This document shows positions 1 through 10,408 of a DNA stretch of 64,000 nt, one piece after another. A program made the translations under genes and the position numbers. Where the stretch lies: contig CAXAMN010003136.1 in assembly GCA_963970005.1 (NCBI GenBank), positions 211,892-275,891 on the forward strand, written 5' to 3'. The notes beneath the pieces were generated by a model. It did not search any database, was not told where the DNA came from, and saw only the letters and a program-made list of their open reading frames with translations. The stretch's first letter is position 1, and the number at the start of each line of letters is the position of its first letter. Source of the DNA: Durusdinium trenchii. Its lineage: Eukaryota > Sar > Dinophyceae > Suessiales > Symbiodiniaceae.

Positions 1-52
1 ACCGAACAGCTTCAGTCCCAGGCCAGCATGATTGAGACCTGATGTTGCTATT

Positions 53-1510
53 CTAAAATTGTAGAGTAGTGCAAAGTATAGAACTGTCCTTCATGTTTGC
101 TACGAGAGGAGGCGCTAATAATATGGAATCACATGTCATTGTGAAAGCCTTCCAGGACCCTGCGACCGCTTTGAGCAATGGCTCTCCTGTGAACCAGGCA
201 GCACAGAACTGTAATTTGAGCCCTCGTTTTGAGATGTTATGTTTGGCTTCACTTTGCAGGAGATTCAGACACTTCAACCTGGTCCACTGCCAACAAAGCC
301 GGGTCTGAACAGTGCTGAAAGAGCGGAGGCAGATGATTCGAGAAGGGGAGTTTTGTCGAGCTCGGTAGGAGGTCTGCACTTTTCGCATGTTGACATCGAG
401 TAACAGTATGCTTTTGATTTCAGGCCCATCCGCAAGATGGCAGTGGGTACTTGAGCGGCCATGACAATACCGAACAGTTTCACCAGCAGGCAGGCATGAT
501 TGTGAGACTATGTGTCTAAGTCCTTCTTCGTGCTTGTTATGAGAGGAGGGGGGGGCCATAACATCACAGAGCATTTTGCACAGCTTCCAGGGTGCTGGAT
601 CTTGGGGCGGCAACATCGGAAACATCTATTCTTGGGGCAATCAGGCAGCAAAGCGCGATGCGTTTTTCCCAGTTGATTTGCCTCTGCTCTTTCAGCACTT
701 TGCGGTTGTGGCTTTCCTGCCTTTCAACCAGGCTGAAGCGGCTGAGGCGACAGCGGTGAAGCCAAACTGAATGTTGTTCATAGCCACATTGCACATTCAA
801 TTGACAAGCAACCAAAACTGACTCTTCATTGCAAAGCATGCTGTCAGGATGCTAGCTCTTCGCATATTGCTTTCTGTTGGCTTTGTCGCTTTGGATCCAG
901 GACTACCCGCAGGAAGGCAACGAGTATCCAAGCGCCCATGGCAAGACACAACAGCATTACCAGGCGGAACCGCCGCTCCGCCCTTCATGCTTGTCATGAG
1001 ATGTCATGAGACATGAGAGGAGGGAGCATCGAACATCACATAAGATCATGCAGAACTTGCAGGGTCCTGCATCTCCCTGGAGCAACAGCTGTTCTGCGAA
1101 TGAGGCAGCACAACTTGGGCATGGCTTGTTGCCCAATGAAAGACCGCGTTGTAGGTGTTGAACGGACTATGACTTGTCAATGGCTTGTGTGAAGTTCCTA
1201 TGAACAAAAAGATCCATTAAATTGAGATGATTAAGCCTTGTTTGGAGACCTTTTGCTTGGCACTTTGCAGGCACCTCAGCAGCCAAGAAAGGTTCTACCA
1301 CCGCCCAGAAAGCACCGCCCAGAAAGCGCTGAAAGAGCGGAGGCGGTTGCGGGACGCGTTCTACTCGACGGCACGCGTTGACATCATTGACATCGTGTTC
1401 GTTTTGGCATTCTTTGGCTGTGGTTTCCAGGACCTACAAAGTGGAGGGCATTCGAACGGCAACGACATTGTGCAAGGGCAGAGTAGTCAGGCAGGATTGG
1501 TGTGTGTTTT
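53..1510. repeat. Degenerate tandem repeat, period about 500 bp, three copies
   Basis: Three diverged copies follow one another. Anchors are the phrase gctgaaagagcggaggc near 315 and again near 1328 (two periods apart), the paired phrases ccgaacag/caggcaggcatgatt near 1 and 470, and gagaggagg near 110, 540 and 1017. Reading frames are interrupted in every copy, so this looks non-coding or long decayed. No known element recognised. Confidence 0.55.
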
Positions 1511-1961
1511 GCTGGTGTTTTCTAAGTCTTAGGGCCTAAGGGTTTGAGAAGTCCCTGACAAATTCTAGAAGACCAGCCCCTTTTTTGGAACTGCCTTTTG
1601 GCATGAAAACAGGTGAGCACCGCAAGAAACCGCCCAAGATGAACTAAGTAATGGCATGGCCTTGTCATATGGAACTTGGGCGCAAGCAAAACCTGAAAAG
1701 CGTAAGGTTGTGCAAGGAAGCTGAGAGACATGCATGTTGCGTAAGCTTTGCATAGGGTCGTATTTGCACTTATGATATTCCTAGCACACACCTCCCCGTC
1801 AAGAGAGGAACTTTAAGGAACATGAGAGAGCTTTGAAACCCTCAGGAACTGGCATTTGCGTGCACTATATTTCAGGCATATAAGTAGCAACGGATGAACG
1901 TTCCCCACCATCCTTGGCAATGTCGCCAAGTGGACTTCCTAAGAACTTCCTTTATGTAGCT

Positions 1962-2042
1962 GCTAGTAACAAGTGCATCGCTACTAGGAACAAGTGCCTT
2001 ACTAGTAGTAACAAGAAGCTATTAGAATCAAATGTGTAATTA
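1962..2042. repeat. ACTAGT-palindrome repeat family (R1)
   Basis: Short AT-rich units of the form gctactagtaacaagtgc, built on the palindrome ACTAGT and carrying the endings aagaagct and aagtgcatcgct. The same units recur at eight other places in this window, in both orientations. Confidence 0.7.
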
Positions 2043-2506
2043 GTAAGCCATGTTTCCACCTGCAGTTTCATGAAAATTCCGGCCGCAACGCTCCGTTTGG
2101 TGAGAGTTTTGGCGTGTAAGGTTCGCGTAAGCTGCCCGTAAGGTTTGCCTAAGCCAACTTTTCATTTGCCTGTAAGTAGATGCAAGTATCGTTTGCTTAA
2201 ACCCATGCCAAGAGAAGACGACGAGCTAAGATTGCACCTCCTCCTCATCTTCATGGTCTTCATCATTGGCTTCCTCTGCTCGGGAATCATTTTGATCATG
2301 CGCAAGTCACCGGCCATTTGCAAAAGGAACCGTCGCACAAGCATTTCTGTTAGGGGTATGGTTCTCATGTTTGCTCAACGCAGACGCGCAAGATCTTCTT
2401 AAGGTCTTCTCAAAATCCGTCGCACGTAAGCTTACATTGTGGTCGAGTAAGAAAAGCGTAAGCAGGAGCGTAGGATAGGTATATTATATATGACATAGGG
2501 ATTTAA

Positions 2507-2689
2507 TCACATGTATTTTGCCATCAGTTCCACACATTCCTGTTTTCGGGCCTTGAAGCTTGCATGCACAAGTCCAGCACGGATGCCATTTCCCACTTGC
2601 AATCCAAAGTAGGAAGCGCCGAGGCAAGCTGCGCTAAATGGACCGACAGCACAAGCAACATGTTCTGCACGGCTTTGGGAATTCTTCAT
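2507..2689 (-). CDS. SPRY-domain-like exon fragment, copy A
   Basis: A 60-codon minus-strand frame. It contains CAVGPFSAACLGASYFGLQV followed by IRAGLVHA, which matches the start of a SPRY/B30.2 domain, where G-x-W-Y-F-E-[VL] is followed by a strand ending R-[VI]-G. It is clearly homologous to copy B at 2929-3099 but diverged; the Trp of the WYFE motif is Ser here. The rest of a SPRY domain (the SWGxDG and GDVVGC motifs) was not found alongside, so this is an isolated exon or a pseudo-exon. The start Met is not supported by any upstream signal. Confidence 0.4.
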   Translation of the reverse strand: MKNSQSRAEHVACAVGPFSAACLGASYFGLQVGNGIRAGLVHASFKARKQECVELMAKYM

Positions 2690-2928
2690 TCATGTTTCGC
2701 ACGTTTGGTTTCACAACATCCTCATCGTTTTCATCACATTGTCATCTGATTCCCAAGGGTTCAACAGTTACATTGTCAATCATTGTCGTCGTTTTCTCAC
2801 CTGCATCCATTCAGCAGTTTCGAGAAAATCTCACAGGGTCGAAGATTTTGTGTGGAACGTATACTCTTGTTTTGCTTGAGTGTAGACTCAATCTTTTGCA
2901 GCCGCAAAAGTGAAACCCAAGCAGAAGC

Positions 2929-3099
2929 ATGCCTGCGGAGCCGTCCGAAACATGTTTCGTAGCAGAGCATTTTGCTTGTGCTGTTGCTCCATTTAGCGCA
3001 GCTTGCCTCGGTGCATGGTACTTTGAGTTGCATGTGGGAGATGAGTGCATCCGTGTAGGACTCGTACACGCAGGCTTGAAGAGCTCAAAAAAGGAATAA
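2929..3099 (+). CDS. SPRY-domain-like exon fragment, copy B
   Basis: A 56-residue frame from an ATG to TAA, preceded 40 nt upstream by a good acceptor (ctcaatcttttgcag). The centre reads SAACLGAWYFELHVGDECIR then VGLVHAG, a textbook first half of a SPRY domain. Copy A lies about 240 bp away on the opposite strand, the two 5' ends facing each other. What the fragment does is unknown; the family mediates protein-protein binding. It stops after the first two strands, so it is one exon of a larger gene or a broken copy. Confidence 0.45.
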   Translation: MPAEPSETCFVAEHFACAVAPFSAACLGAWYFELHVGDECIRVGLVHAGLKSSKKE

Positions 3100-4480
3100 A
3101 AAAGGAAGTTGTTTGGCGCATGAAACTTGTTCCATCCCACAAGACAATTTTGATGCACATTATCCAATGTGGGTTTTGTGTGAGAAGGAACGTGCATGAG
3201 GTTCAACTTGCTGCTCATCAGGTCTAAAACAGGTCACATGCAGAGTTTGAGTTTTGGCCGCAGGATCTCTCGCAGGCGCACGTGCCATCAGAGCTTTGGA
3301 CGTCCACACAGCTTGGCAAATTAACGTCCTGTGCTCACTTTAGTGTAACGAATGAAGAAATATGTATGATTTCCTGGAGGGCCTGACTGTGATGAGTCAT
3401 GAGCCTTGCTGAGATAAGTCCAATTTGCTGCCTCATTTGTATTCATTTGTGTTGTTCTTCCGTTGTTTCATGTAGAAATTTTTGACTTGCGGTTTTGGTT
3501 GGTTCCGTCAGAACCCTAGTTACGTTGGTTGTGTTTATATAGCTGTTTCCTTTTTTCTCACCTCAGCTTAAAGACAACAGCTTTATTCGTTTGCTTTTAT
3601 TCGTTTGGTTGCTTCTGTTCCATGTCGCAACGAGCTTTGCAGTCGCTGATGGTAGCGCTGCAAAAGCGGCTGGGGCTGGACCCAAGCTCGACGACTTCAG
3701 CTCCGGTTGCTGCTCCTGCTCCTTGGCAGCAGTGAAGTGCCTGCGATTCTCATATTTTGACGCAGATGCAGTGATGAGGCTGCTGCTATGAATTGAGCAG
3801 TTGACAAGCTATTCTAGAATATTCTAGATGTCAGAACAAGCTGTTGCCACATACTGTAGTCGAAGAGTTCCTTGTTGTGCACCATTGATGTTTCCAGGGG
3901 CCGTCCGCACTGCAGCACGCGCCCATGGCTTCTGTAGAGAAGGCCCTGCCACCAGCGGAACACATTTGAGCAACTGCCAAGACGCCTGATAACCAATGTA
4001 GTCCCGAGCAACCGTGAATTTCAGGAATTTGACTAAGGCTAAAACCTGCAAAAGCCACAAGCATATGTCCGCAGTCTTTGGATACGTTCAGCTATGTTGA
4101 AACTGTGGCTTGTGCCGGAAAAAGCGATAAGCTTGCTGAATCATGTCCTTCTTAACAGGATGTTTTGGCAGAGGCTCATTGGCATCATTTGGCAGTGATT
4201 TCTTCCAATCAATGGTTGCCAGGATGCTGCACTGTGCATCAGGTTTTTTTTGATGTGTTTTGATTGAGTCTAAACTAGACGAGACTGAGGATATTCTAGC
4301 TCTTGCAAAGTTGTGTGCTTGTGTTTTAAAATATCGGCAGCATCAAAAACGGAGCTGCTCAAACTCATGTTGCCTCAGATCTCTAGTCATGAGTCATGCC
4401 GTGGAAGCTCCTTGACCTTCGCTGAGTCACTCAAAAGACTCTCCAAGACTTCCAAAGAATCTACTGGTAACGAGAAGCTA
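3100..4480. other. No recognised gene
   Basis: About 1.4 kb with only short frames. An ATG frame at 3622-3735 (37 codons, Ala/Pro/Gln-rich end) could be a first exon but nothing confirms it. Confidence 0.3.
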
Positions 4481-4481
4481 C

Positions 4482-4700
4482 TAGGTGGAGGCCATCGCTA
4501 TTAGGTTGGAGGCCATTACTATTAGGAGCAAGGATGCTACTAGGTGGCCCTTTGTTCCTAGTAGCTTCTTCTTCCTAGTAGTAAGGCCAGGAGCCCCTAA
4601 TAGCTTCTTGTTCCTAGTAGCGATGCCCGTTGCTACTAGTAGCGTCCTTACTCCTAGTAGCGATGCCAGGAGCCCCTAGTAGCTTCTTCTTCCTAGTCGT
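4482..4700. repeat. Mixed repeats: 21-bp GGAGGCCATCGCTATTA units (R2) and ACTAGT units (R1)
   Basis: Two copies of ggtggaggccatcgctatta (R2) run directly into an R1 array of about six units. R2 also occurs at 21610-21735 and 54738-54785 in the opposite orientation. The two families being adjacent suggests that they are mobilised or amplified together. Confidence 0.65.
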
Positions 4701-5189
4701 GGGATTCTCCGGGTCGCCGAACGCCGGTCGCGTTCGATGGGAAATGATTAGATATGTACACTAGGAGACCAGCACTTAGAATATTGAAGCTATGGGATTT
4801 ATGAATTATTTTTTTGCACTTTCAGAGAGCAGGGTTTTTGACATTTGCAGATAGAATATGGCACGTGCAGATAGAATACTTATTGTACGGAGACGCCATG
4901 TGTGAACCTCTGCTCCAGCATGCCCTCAAAGCTGTGTGCGGTGACTACTGTATGTGATGCTGTGCACATACTGTACCACAGTATACTGCAATCCTTCATT
5001 CTTTAGGAGGATCAAGTTGACAGGATCACTTGTGGTCTCTTGCATATTCTAACTGTGGCGGCATATTCTTACTGCAATGCTCCCAAATAATTAAAATTTT
5101 CATATTCTAACTGCATTATAGTTATTTAAACCGGCCTATTCTAACTGCCTGTCCCTTATAGTAGACGAACATCATCGAACATCCATTGG

Positions 5190-5610
5190 TTTGTCCATCC
5201 ATCCATTTGTCTTCATCCTTCCGGTCCGTGTGGACACAGTACCAGATGCCCGTTACAGTAGGTTGTCTCATGTCAAGCCGAATGACCTTGTCTAACATCG
5301 TCCCATCACATCAAAGTCACCTCATCCCTAGCCTACGATCATTTATGATCCCTAGCTGCCAATGGTTTGAGGGCACCATGTTCACACCTGACTTGAGCTT
5401 GGCTTTGCGATTGGTTCAAACGTTTGGGTGTCATGTTTGTCGACTTGGCTTACTTCACTGTAGGCGTCAGTTGAATCGCAGCAAGTGCCGGTGAATGCTG
5501 CAAGCCAGCACACTGCAGGGGAGGCGGGGTCTTGACAAATGCGGCAAGTCATCGTTTGTGATGGAAGTGCCACAGTTTCGCTGAATGCACAATGACCGCG
5601 GGCTTTGCAA
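5190..5610. repeat. Dispersed repeat R4, single copy
   Basis: Shares long diverged blocks with 8432-9170: catgtcaagccg..atgaccttgtct, atcgtcccatcacatcaa, aatgctgcaagcc and ggaggcggggtcttgac, ending in cacagtttcgctga. In this copy the exon-like module (QLNRS..MLQA.TLQGRRGLD) carries a stop. A probable dispersed duplication of the 8.4 kb array or of a common parent. Confidence 0.55.
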
Positions 5611-5814
5611 CATAATTTTACTGTCTTTATACTTTATATATATATACTATATCACTTTAGCACTATAATGCAATATAGTTAATAGTATGGAGACAAGTAC
5701 GGTCGTCGACAGAATTATAAAACAGAATTGAGGAGTATCTGGTGCAGTTAGCGAATTTTCCTTTGGAGGATCGTTTTGCATCACTTGGCGCGGACAAGTT
5801 TCCTTTGTTCTATG

Positions 5815-6080
5815 TTACGAAAGCCAGCCGATAGGCTAGGCTTGAGCTTTTAGAGCGAACGAAGTGAGTTGAGGGGGTGTGGGGGGGGGGAGGCTGCTAA
5901 AAGGCACAACTTGAGAGGGTGAACCCGGAGCTTGGTGGGGGAGAGCGCTCCAAAGCGAGGGTTAGAAAAGCAGTGAAAATGGGATCTGGTGATGCGAGTG
6001 ATGCAATGGACGCCGAGTAGTGCATCATTAGCATCATGAAGGGCTGTGGATGGTATTTGGACAATGTGCATTGAGAACTG
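5815..6080. repeat. Dispersed repeat R3 (gaaagccagccgataggct family)
   Basis: Begins acgaaagccagccgataggct and continues gagcgaacgaagtgagt, gggtgaacccggagctt, gagcgctccaaagcgaggg, aaaagcagtga and tgatgcgagtgatgcaatgga. The same order of blocks is found at 32656-32900, and the first 60 bp again at 38527-38600. In the two later copies the 5' end abuts a TA microsatellite. A short dispersed element of unknown class. Confidence 0.6.
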
Positions 6081-6219
6081 GAGTGGAGACAGGGACCCAT
6101 GTACAGAGCAGACCGCAGCCGCGCGTAGGATACGAGTTCCCAGGACAACCCGTAACTCGCGAAATCCATAGAGAACCGAAAGTGACATGAGTTCAAGCCC
6201 ATAAGCCCATGAATTTGGA

Positions 6220-6618
6220 TTGAGTTCCGGCGGGGGTGCCTGCGAGGAGGTGCCAAAGTCAAGGCCTTTGAGTGAGAAAGACGCAGAGTTGATAAGAAAG
6301 AGAAGAATAAAGAAGGTGGTGTTTGGATCATTAAAAATCCCTTTTAAAGGAAAAAGACCGTGTTGTGGATTGAGCCAGAACATGACTCGCTCAAGTCCAG
6401 GCATGTGCATCGATAGGCGCACAAATCCTCACTCCCTTGCTAGCCCAAGCTACTCCTGCTGGACCTCCCCTTCTGCGATCTCCTGCGCCGCGGGATCAAA
6501 CGTCCGTGTCCCGGCCAAGACGTGCCCGTTCACTCTTCCAAATCAACGAAGGCCGCTTCTTGACGCGCCGCTGTATGCAATGCAAACTTCAAACACTTCA
6601 AATGTAACAAACACATAA
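6220..6618 (+). CDS. Uncharacterised ORF
   Basis: Open for 132 codons, with a Lys/Arg/Glu-rich first half (EKDAELIRKRRIKK). The opposite strand over this stretch is Leu/Phe/Ser-rich, the usual look of an antisense shadow. It overlaps the 3' end of the minus-strand candidate at 6598-7107 by 20 bp and follows repeat R3. No start or splice signal decides the model and no domain is seen; it may be chance. Confidence 0.22.
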   Translation: MSSGGGACEEVPKSRPLSEKDAELIRKRRIKKVVFGSLKIPFKGKRPCCGLSQNMTRSSPGMCIDRRTNPHSLASPSYSCWTSPSAISCAAGSNVRVPAKTCPFTLPNQRRPLLDAPLYAMQTSNTSNVTNT

Positions 6619-7107
6619 TTGCTTCTTTTCAAACCGCGCGCGGCGACGCTCACTATTGAGAAGGTCTTCCTGCGCGCACGCGGCGCACGCGCGCGCGCAT
6701 GTGGTATCCCCACCACTCGAACTCAGACGGTATTTCCCCTTCGCTAACGCTGATGTCGCCTTCCAACTTCCATAAGACGCATGCCTTCCTGCGTGTGACA
6801 AACACATGCCATTGCCTCGTGAGTGATGATGACCTACACCAACATACAACGTATCGCATGTCTCTTTCACTACTTCTTTCATACCAAACTTATCCCAAAG
6901 CCGCCCGGCTTGCTTCTCTGCTCCCTCAGTCACCATTACATACGCCCCCCGCATCCGCGGCACCGCTGCCTCGCAAGCTGCCGACCATGTGTCTTGTGCC
7001 GCGACGCCCGCCAGAAAAAGAGACACAAGAGACACACGTCTGGCGGCTGCTGGCATTCGTCCCCCCCTTCTCAGGCTTATTTTGTTGGACGACTTTCTTT
7101 TGAACAA
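6598..7107 (-). CDS. Putative secreted protein (or first exon), uncharacterised
   Basis: The longest credible minus-strand frame here, 169 codons from an ATG. Starting at the internal Met18 gives MPAAARRVSLVSLFLAGVAA, a classical signal peptide with basic n-region, hydrophobic core and small residues before the predicted cut. The mature part is charged and has scattered cysteines, including CARACAACAQ near the end. An alternative model leaves this frame near 6845 and re-enters after an acceptor (tttgtcacacgcag) at about 6786, giving a Glu-rich tail ending RVRRVRAGRPSQ at 6653; both fit the signal peptide. Not recognised. No obvious regulatory signal. Confidence 0.45.
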   Translation of the reverse strand: MFKRKSSNKISLRRGGRMPAAARRVSLVSLFLAGVAAQDTWSAACEAAVPRMRGAYVMVTEGAEKQAGRLWDKFGMKEVVKETCDTLYVGVGHHHSRGNGMCLSHAGRHASYGSWKATSALAKGKYRLSSSGGDTTCARACAACAQEDLLNSERRRARFEKKQLCVCYI

Positions 7108-7109
7108 AG

Positions 7110-8128
7110 AGCTTTTAATATAACTAATCCTCTTATTAAAGGCCTTGTCCCTTTCCTCAGAGTGTGTTTTTGTGCATGCTCCAAAGATGGTTATCCACTT
7201 CCGTTTCAGCAGATTCCTGGACCGTTTAATTTTACTACATATTCATCGAAAGGTTTTTTTTGCCCTTTTCCTCTTGCCTGTGCAGAACATGTTCCTTTGA
7301 GTCTTGTGTGCTTGAATCTTCCTTTTATGTGATTCTCTTTCTCCTGTTCCCTCCAGATGCGCTTTTGTTTTGTTTATCAAAGGAGGATTCAAAGAAAAGG
7401 ACTAGGAACGGGATATGTACACACAATGAGTAGTGAGCAAACAATTGAGGGAAAAGGACACTTAGGGGGCACTCCTGCAGGACTAGGTAACTATAGAACC
7501 AGACAGATCCTTTACATAAGTGTCCTTTTCCTTTGGGCCATCGCTTTGTGTATTTGTAGATTATCCCTGTTCCATAATTACAGCATCCCTGTGCTCCTTC
7601 GGGTTGTGCGCCAGTTGTGCTATCCATTGGTGGAAGATGCAGTTGGTGCCTGTTGGTATGTAGGCCAGCCTGGACAAGGGCCTCAACCCTTGAAGGAAAA
7701 CCAAATTTTAGAACAATCTTGCCTGATTATCATACCTGATGGAGAAAACGGAGGTTGCATTCAGCGCCAAAGCTCTTGTAGGAAACTCAACTTCTTCACA
7801 TCTAAGCAGGTATTATGCAAATACATGTACAGTATGTACGTATGTATCACTGTATGTGCCCACAGGCTTGCAAGGCACAACCCCTGCTGCGACTGGAGCA
7901 AGCGGCGATCGATGGTCAAGTCCAGATTCACAAATCATTCTGTTCAATATTCTTTTTCTTGAGTGACCTGGGGTTCCAGAAGAGTTCAAAAATATCCGGG
8001 AATGAATCAATCCGGTCCAACATTTTTTGTCCCCTTCCCCCAAAACAAAACTGGAAAAATCCTGTGCAGTTAAATCCCAGGATAATTTTCCTCCTCCATT
8101 CCGTTCTATAATTCTGTCGATGACTGTA
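7110..8128. other. No recognised gene
   Basis: Several open frames of 70-200 codons overlap in all frames. One possible splice pair is a donor at 7810 (aagcag|gtatta) and an acceptor at 7865 (cccacag|gctt), which would join SSCRKLNFFTSKQ to ACKAQPLLRLEQAAIDGQ, but the 54-nt intron is very short and nothing supports it further. Confidence 0.25.
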
Positions 8129-8129
8129 C

Positions 8130-9411
8130 TTTGCTACAGTCCAACTAGAAGCTACGCCTGATAGGTCTAAAGCTGGCAGTCGGTGTTCTGCGTCGTTCAA
8201 TTGTTTCCTTTTTAGGCGTTGATTGAAGAGCAGAACAAGCCCGCCAATGATGCCAGTGGCATCCTTCAAGAAAAGGCTTCTCCTGGCAGACTTTGTGAAA
8301 AGACACTTAATCCATGATTGTCGTAAGTGCATCAACCAATCTAGGAAAGAGGGTTTGCTGTTGAGTTTTCATCGTTGCTTTATAACAGTGCCCTTCAATA
8401 ATACTCTGATGTACTCTCACTGCCCTCCCAAAAATGTCAAGCCGCATGACCTTGTCTAGTATCGTCCCATCACATCAATGTCACCGCATCCCTAGCCCTA
8501 CGATCCCTAGCTCCCGATGGAGCTTTTTATTGTTTGCGACTCTGATGATTCATTCTACAGATTGTCATGCATGTCATGTTTGTCAGCGGTGTTTGCTTCA
8601 CCGTAGGTACGCCCGGTTGAACCGCAGCGATGGCTGGCGCATGCTGTAAGCGGACACGCTGCAGGGGAGGCGGGGTCTTGACGAATGCTGCAAGTCGTCC
8701 TTTGTGAATGAAGTGCCGCCATGTTCACACCTGACTCTTGAGTTTTCTTGCGACTCTGATGATTCATTCTACAGATTGTCATGCATGTCATGTTTGTCGG
8801 CTGTGTTTGCTTCACTGTAGGTACGCGCGGCTGAACCGCAGCGAGTGGTGGCGAATGCTGCAAGCCGACACACTGCAGAGGAGGAGGGGTCTTGACGAAT
8901 GCTGCAAGTCGTCCTTTGTGAATGAAGTGCCACCATGTTCACACCTGACTCTTGAGTTTTCTTGCGACTCTGATGATTCATTCTACAGATTGTCATGCAT
9001 GTCATGTTTGTCGGCTGTGTTTGCTTCACTGTAGGTACGCCCGGTTGAACCGCAGCAAGCGCTGGCGCATGCTGTAAGCGGACACGCTGCAGGGGAGGCG
9101 GGGTCTTGGGAAGTGCGGTGGGTTCCCACAGTTTCGCTGAGCACACAATGATCGTAAGCTTGGCAGGATAGTATATCATTAGCTATCAGATCATTACAGT
9201 ATTTGTTACCTTGGCATTGCTACAGTCCCCTAGACGCTTCGCCTGATTGGTTTAAAGCTGGCAGTCGGAGTTAGATGTCCTGCGTCGTTCAATTGGTTCT
9301 CTTCAGGCGTTGATCGAACCGCAGCACAAGCGGGCAAATAGTGTCAGCGACATCCCTCAAAAGCAGGCCTTTCCTGGCGCACTTTGAGACTTTCTGAAAA
9401 GACACTTATAG
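8130..9411. repeat. Nested tandem duplication carrying exon-like modules
   Basis: An outer duplication of about 1.1 kb: 8130-8310 is repeated at 9225-9410 (cctgat.ggt.taaagctggcagtcgg, cgtcgttcaattg.tt, aggcgttgat.gaa). Each outer copy carries an acceptor followed by ALIE.Q.K.AN (8216 and 9306). Inside it a 214-bp unit occurs three times (anchor ttgcgactctgatgattcat at 8535, 8749, 8963). Each unit has an acceptor-like ctacag and then the module RYARLNRSEWWRMLQADTLQ; copy 2 is open, copies 1 and 3 have a stop at the Gln. This looks like exon-plus-intron duplication in decay. Confidence 0.6.
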
Positions 9412-10030
9412 TTGGGGGTGGTGCCAGAGGTCAAGGTGGGCATCCCAATCAGTGGACCTGACAGTATCTTACATGTTCATTAGATCATTAGTGGCTGGTT
9501 TGCCCTTGATTGTGACTGGCTACCACCCTGTATGGCTTCACTGGCTTGATATTTGACATGCTGTGGTTACTCGAGTCAACTTGTATTGCATTCAGACGGA
9601 CATGTTGTTTGCAGCTGCCTTATATAATTGAGGAAACAGCAAGTTTTGGCTTCATTTATGCTTTCTGTACTTGTACTATATTTTCTTGGCATACACATAT
9701 ACAGCAAGCAGTTGCACTTGGAGACATTCAGAGAATTAGATGCTTTTCATCGTTGGTGATTTGGCGGTCCATTGGCCGTTTAGTTTGGAGACTTACTCCT
9801 TGAAACGTGGAAACACCAGAGACGACTCAAGCGGCCAGCAGCCTTATCCATTCAACAACGATATCGTGAAGTATGCAGAGTCGAAGATGTCCTTGAAAGA
9901 GGTGCGCCGTTTTTGATTCGGACATGCATAACGTCCTTAGCGGTTTGTCGTCCATCGTATGGATTTGTCTCGTTGGTGTGCAAGACATTTCGAAGAATTG
10001 CACCGGGCTGTAACTAAAAAAAGACATACC
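9412..10030. other. No recognised gene
   Basis: Low-complexity-free sequence with only short overlapping frames on both strands. Nothing supportable. Confidence 0.3.
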
Positions 10031-10033
10031 AAA

Positions 10034-10267
10034 TCAGCTTGGATAGAGCAAGTTGAAGTTGTTTGTTTGCTCGTTCTGGAGCTCATTCTGTCTTGAGTAG
10101 ATCTGACCGTTCCTTGCGGTTCGTGGACTTTCGGTGTTATTGCTGTCTTCCCTTCGCCATTGGCAAGGATGCCTGAACGTGTCACAGCAAAATGTGAAGC
10201 CCGCATACTCAACATTCTGCCCTAGTACTAGGTTCCAAACCGAAGAGCACTTGGAACCTTGAAACAA
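10034..10267 (-). CDS. Uncharacterised ORF
   Basis: 77 codons on the minus strand, with an Asn/Gln/Glu-rich second half (QNELQNEQTNNFNLLYPS). It lies just upstream of and divergent from the RS-domain gene, so it could be an unrelated gene or a chance frame. No domain or splice support. Confidence 0.2.
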   Translation of the reverse strand: MFQGSKCSSVWNLVLGQNVEYAGFTFCCDTFRHPCQWRREDSNNTESPRTARNGQIYSRQNELQNEQTNNFNLLYPS

Positions 10268-10408
10268 TGAGCGTGTGCTGCCTGTCCCATGTTACCCAAT
10301 GTATGTCAGGATGCAACTTATTCTATGTCAATTTCTTGGGAGGCCTGAGTGGCCACAGTTCCAAGCGCTATAAAAGTAGTAGCACGGCACAAAGCTACCT
10401 CAACTCAG

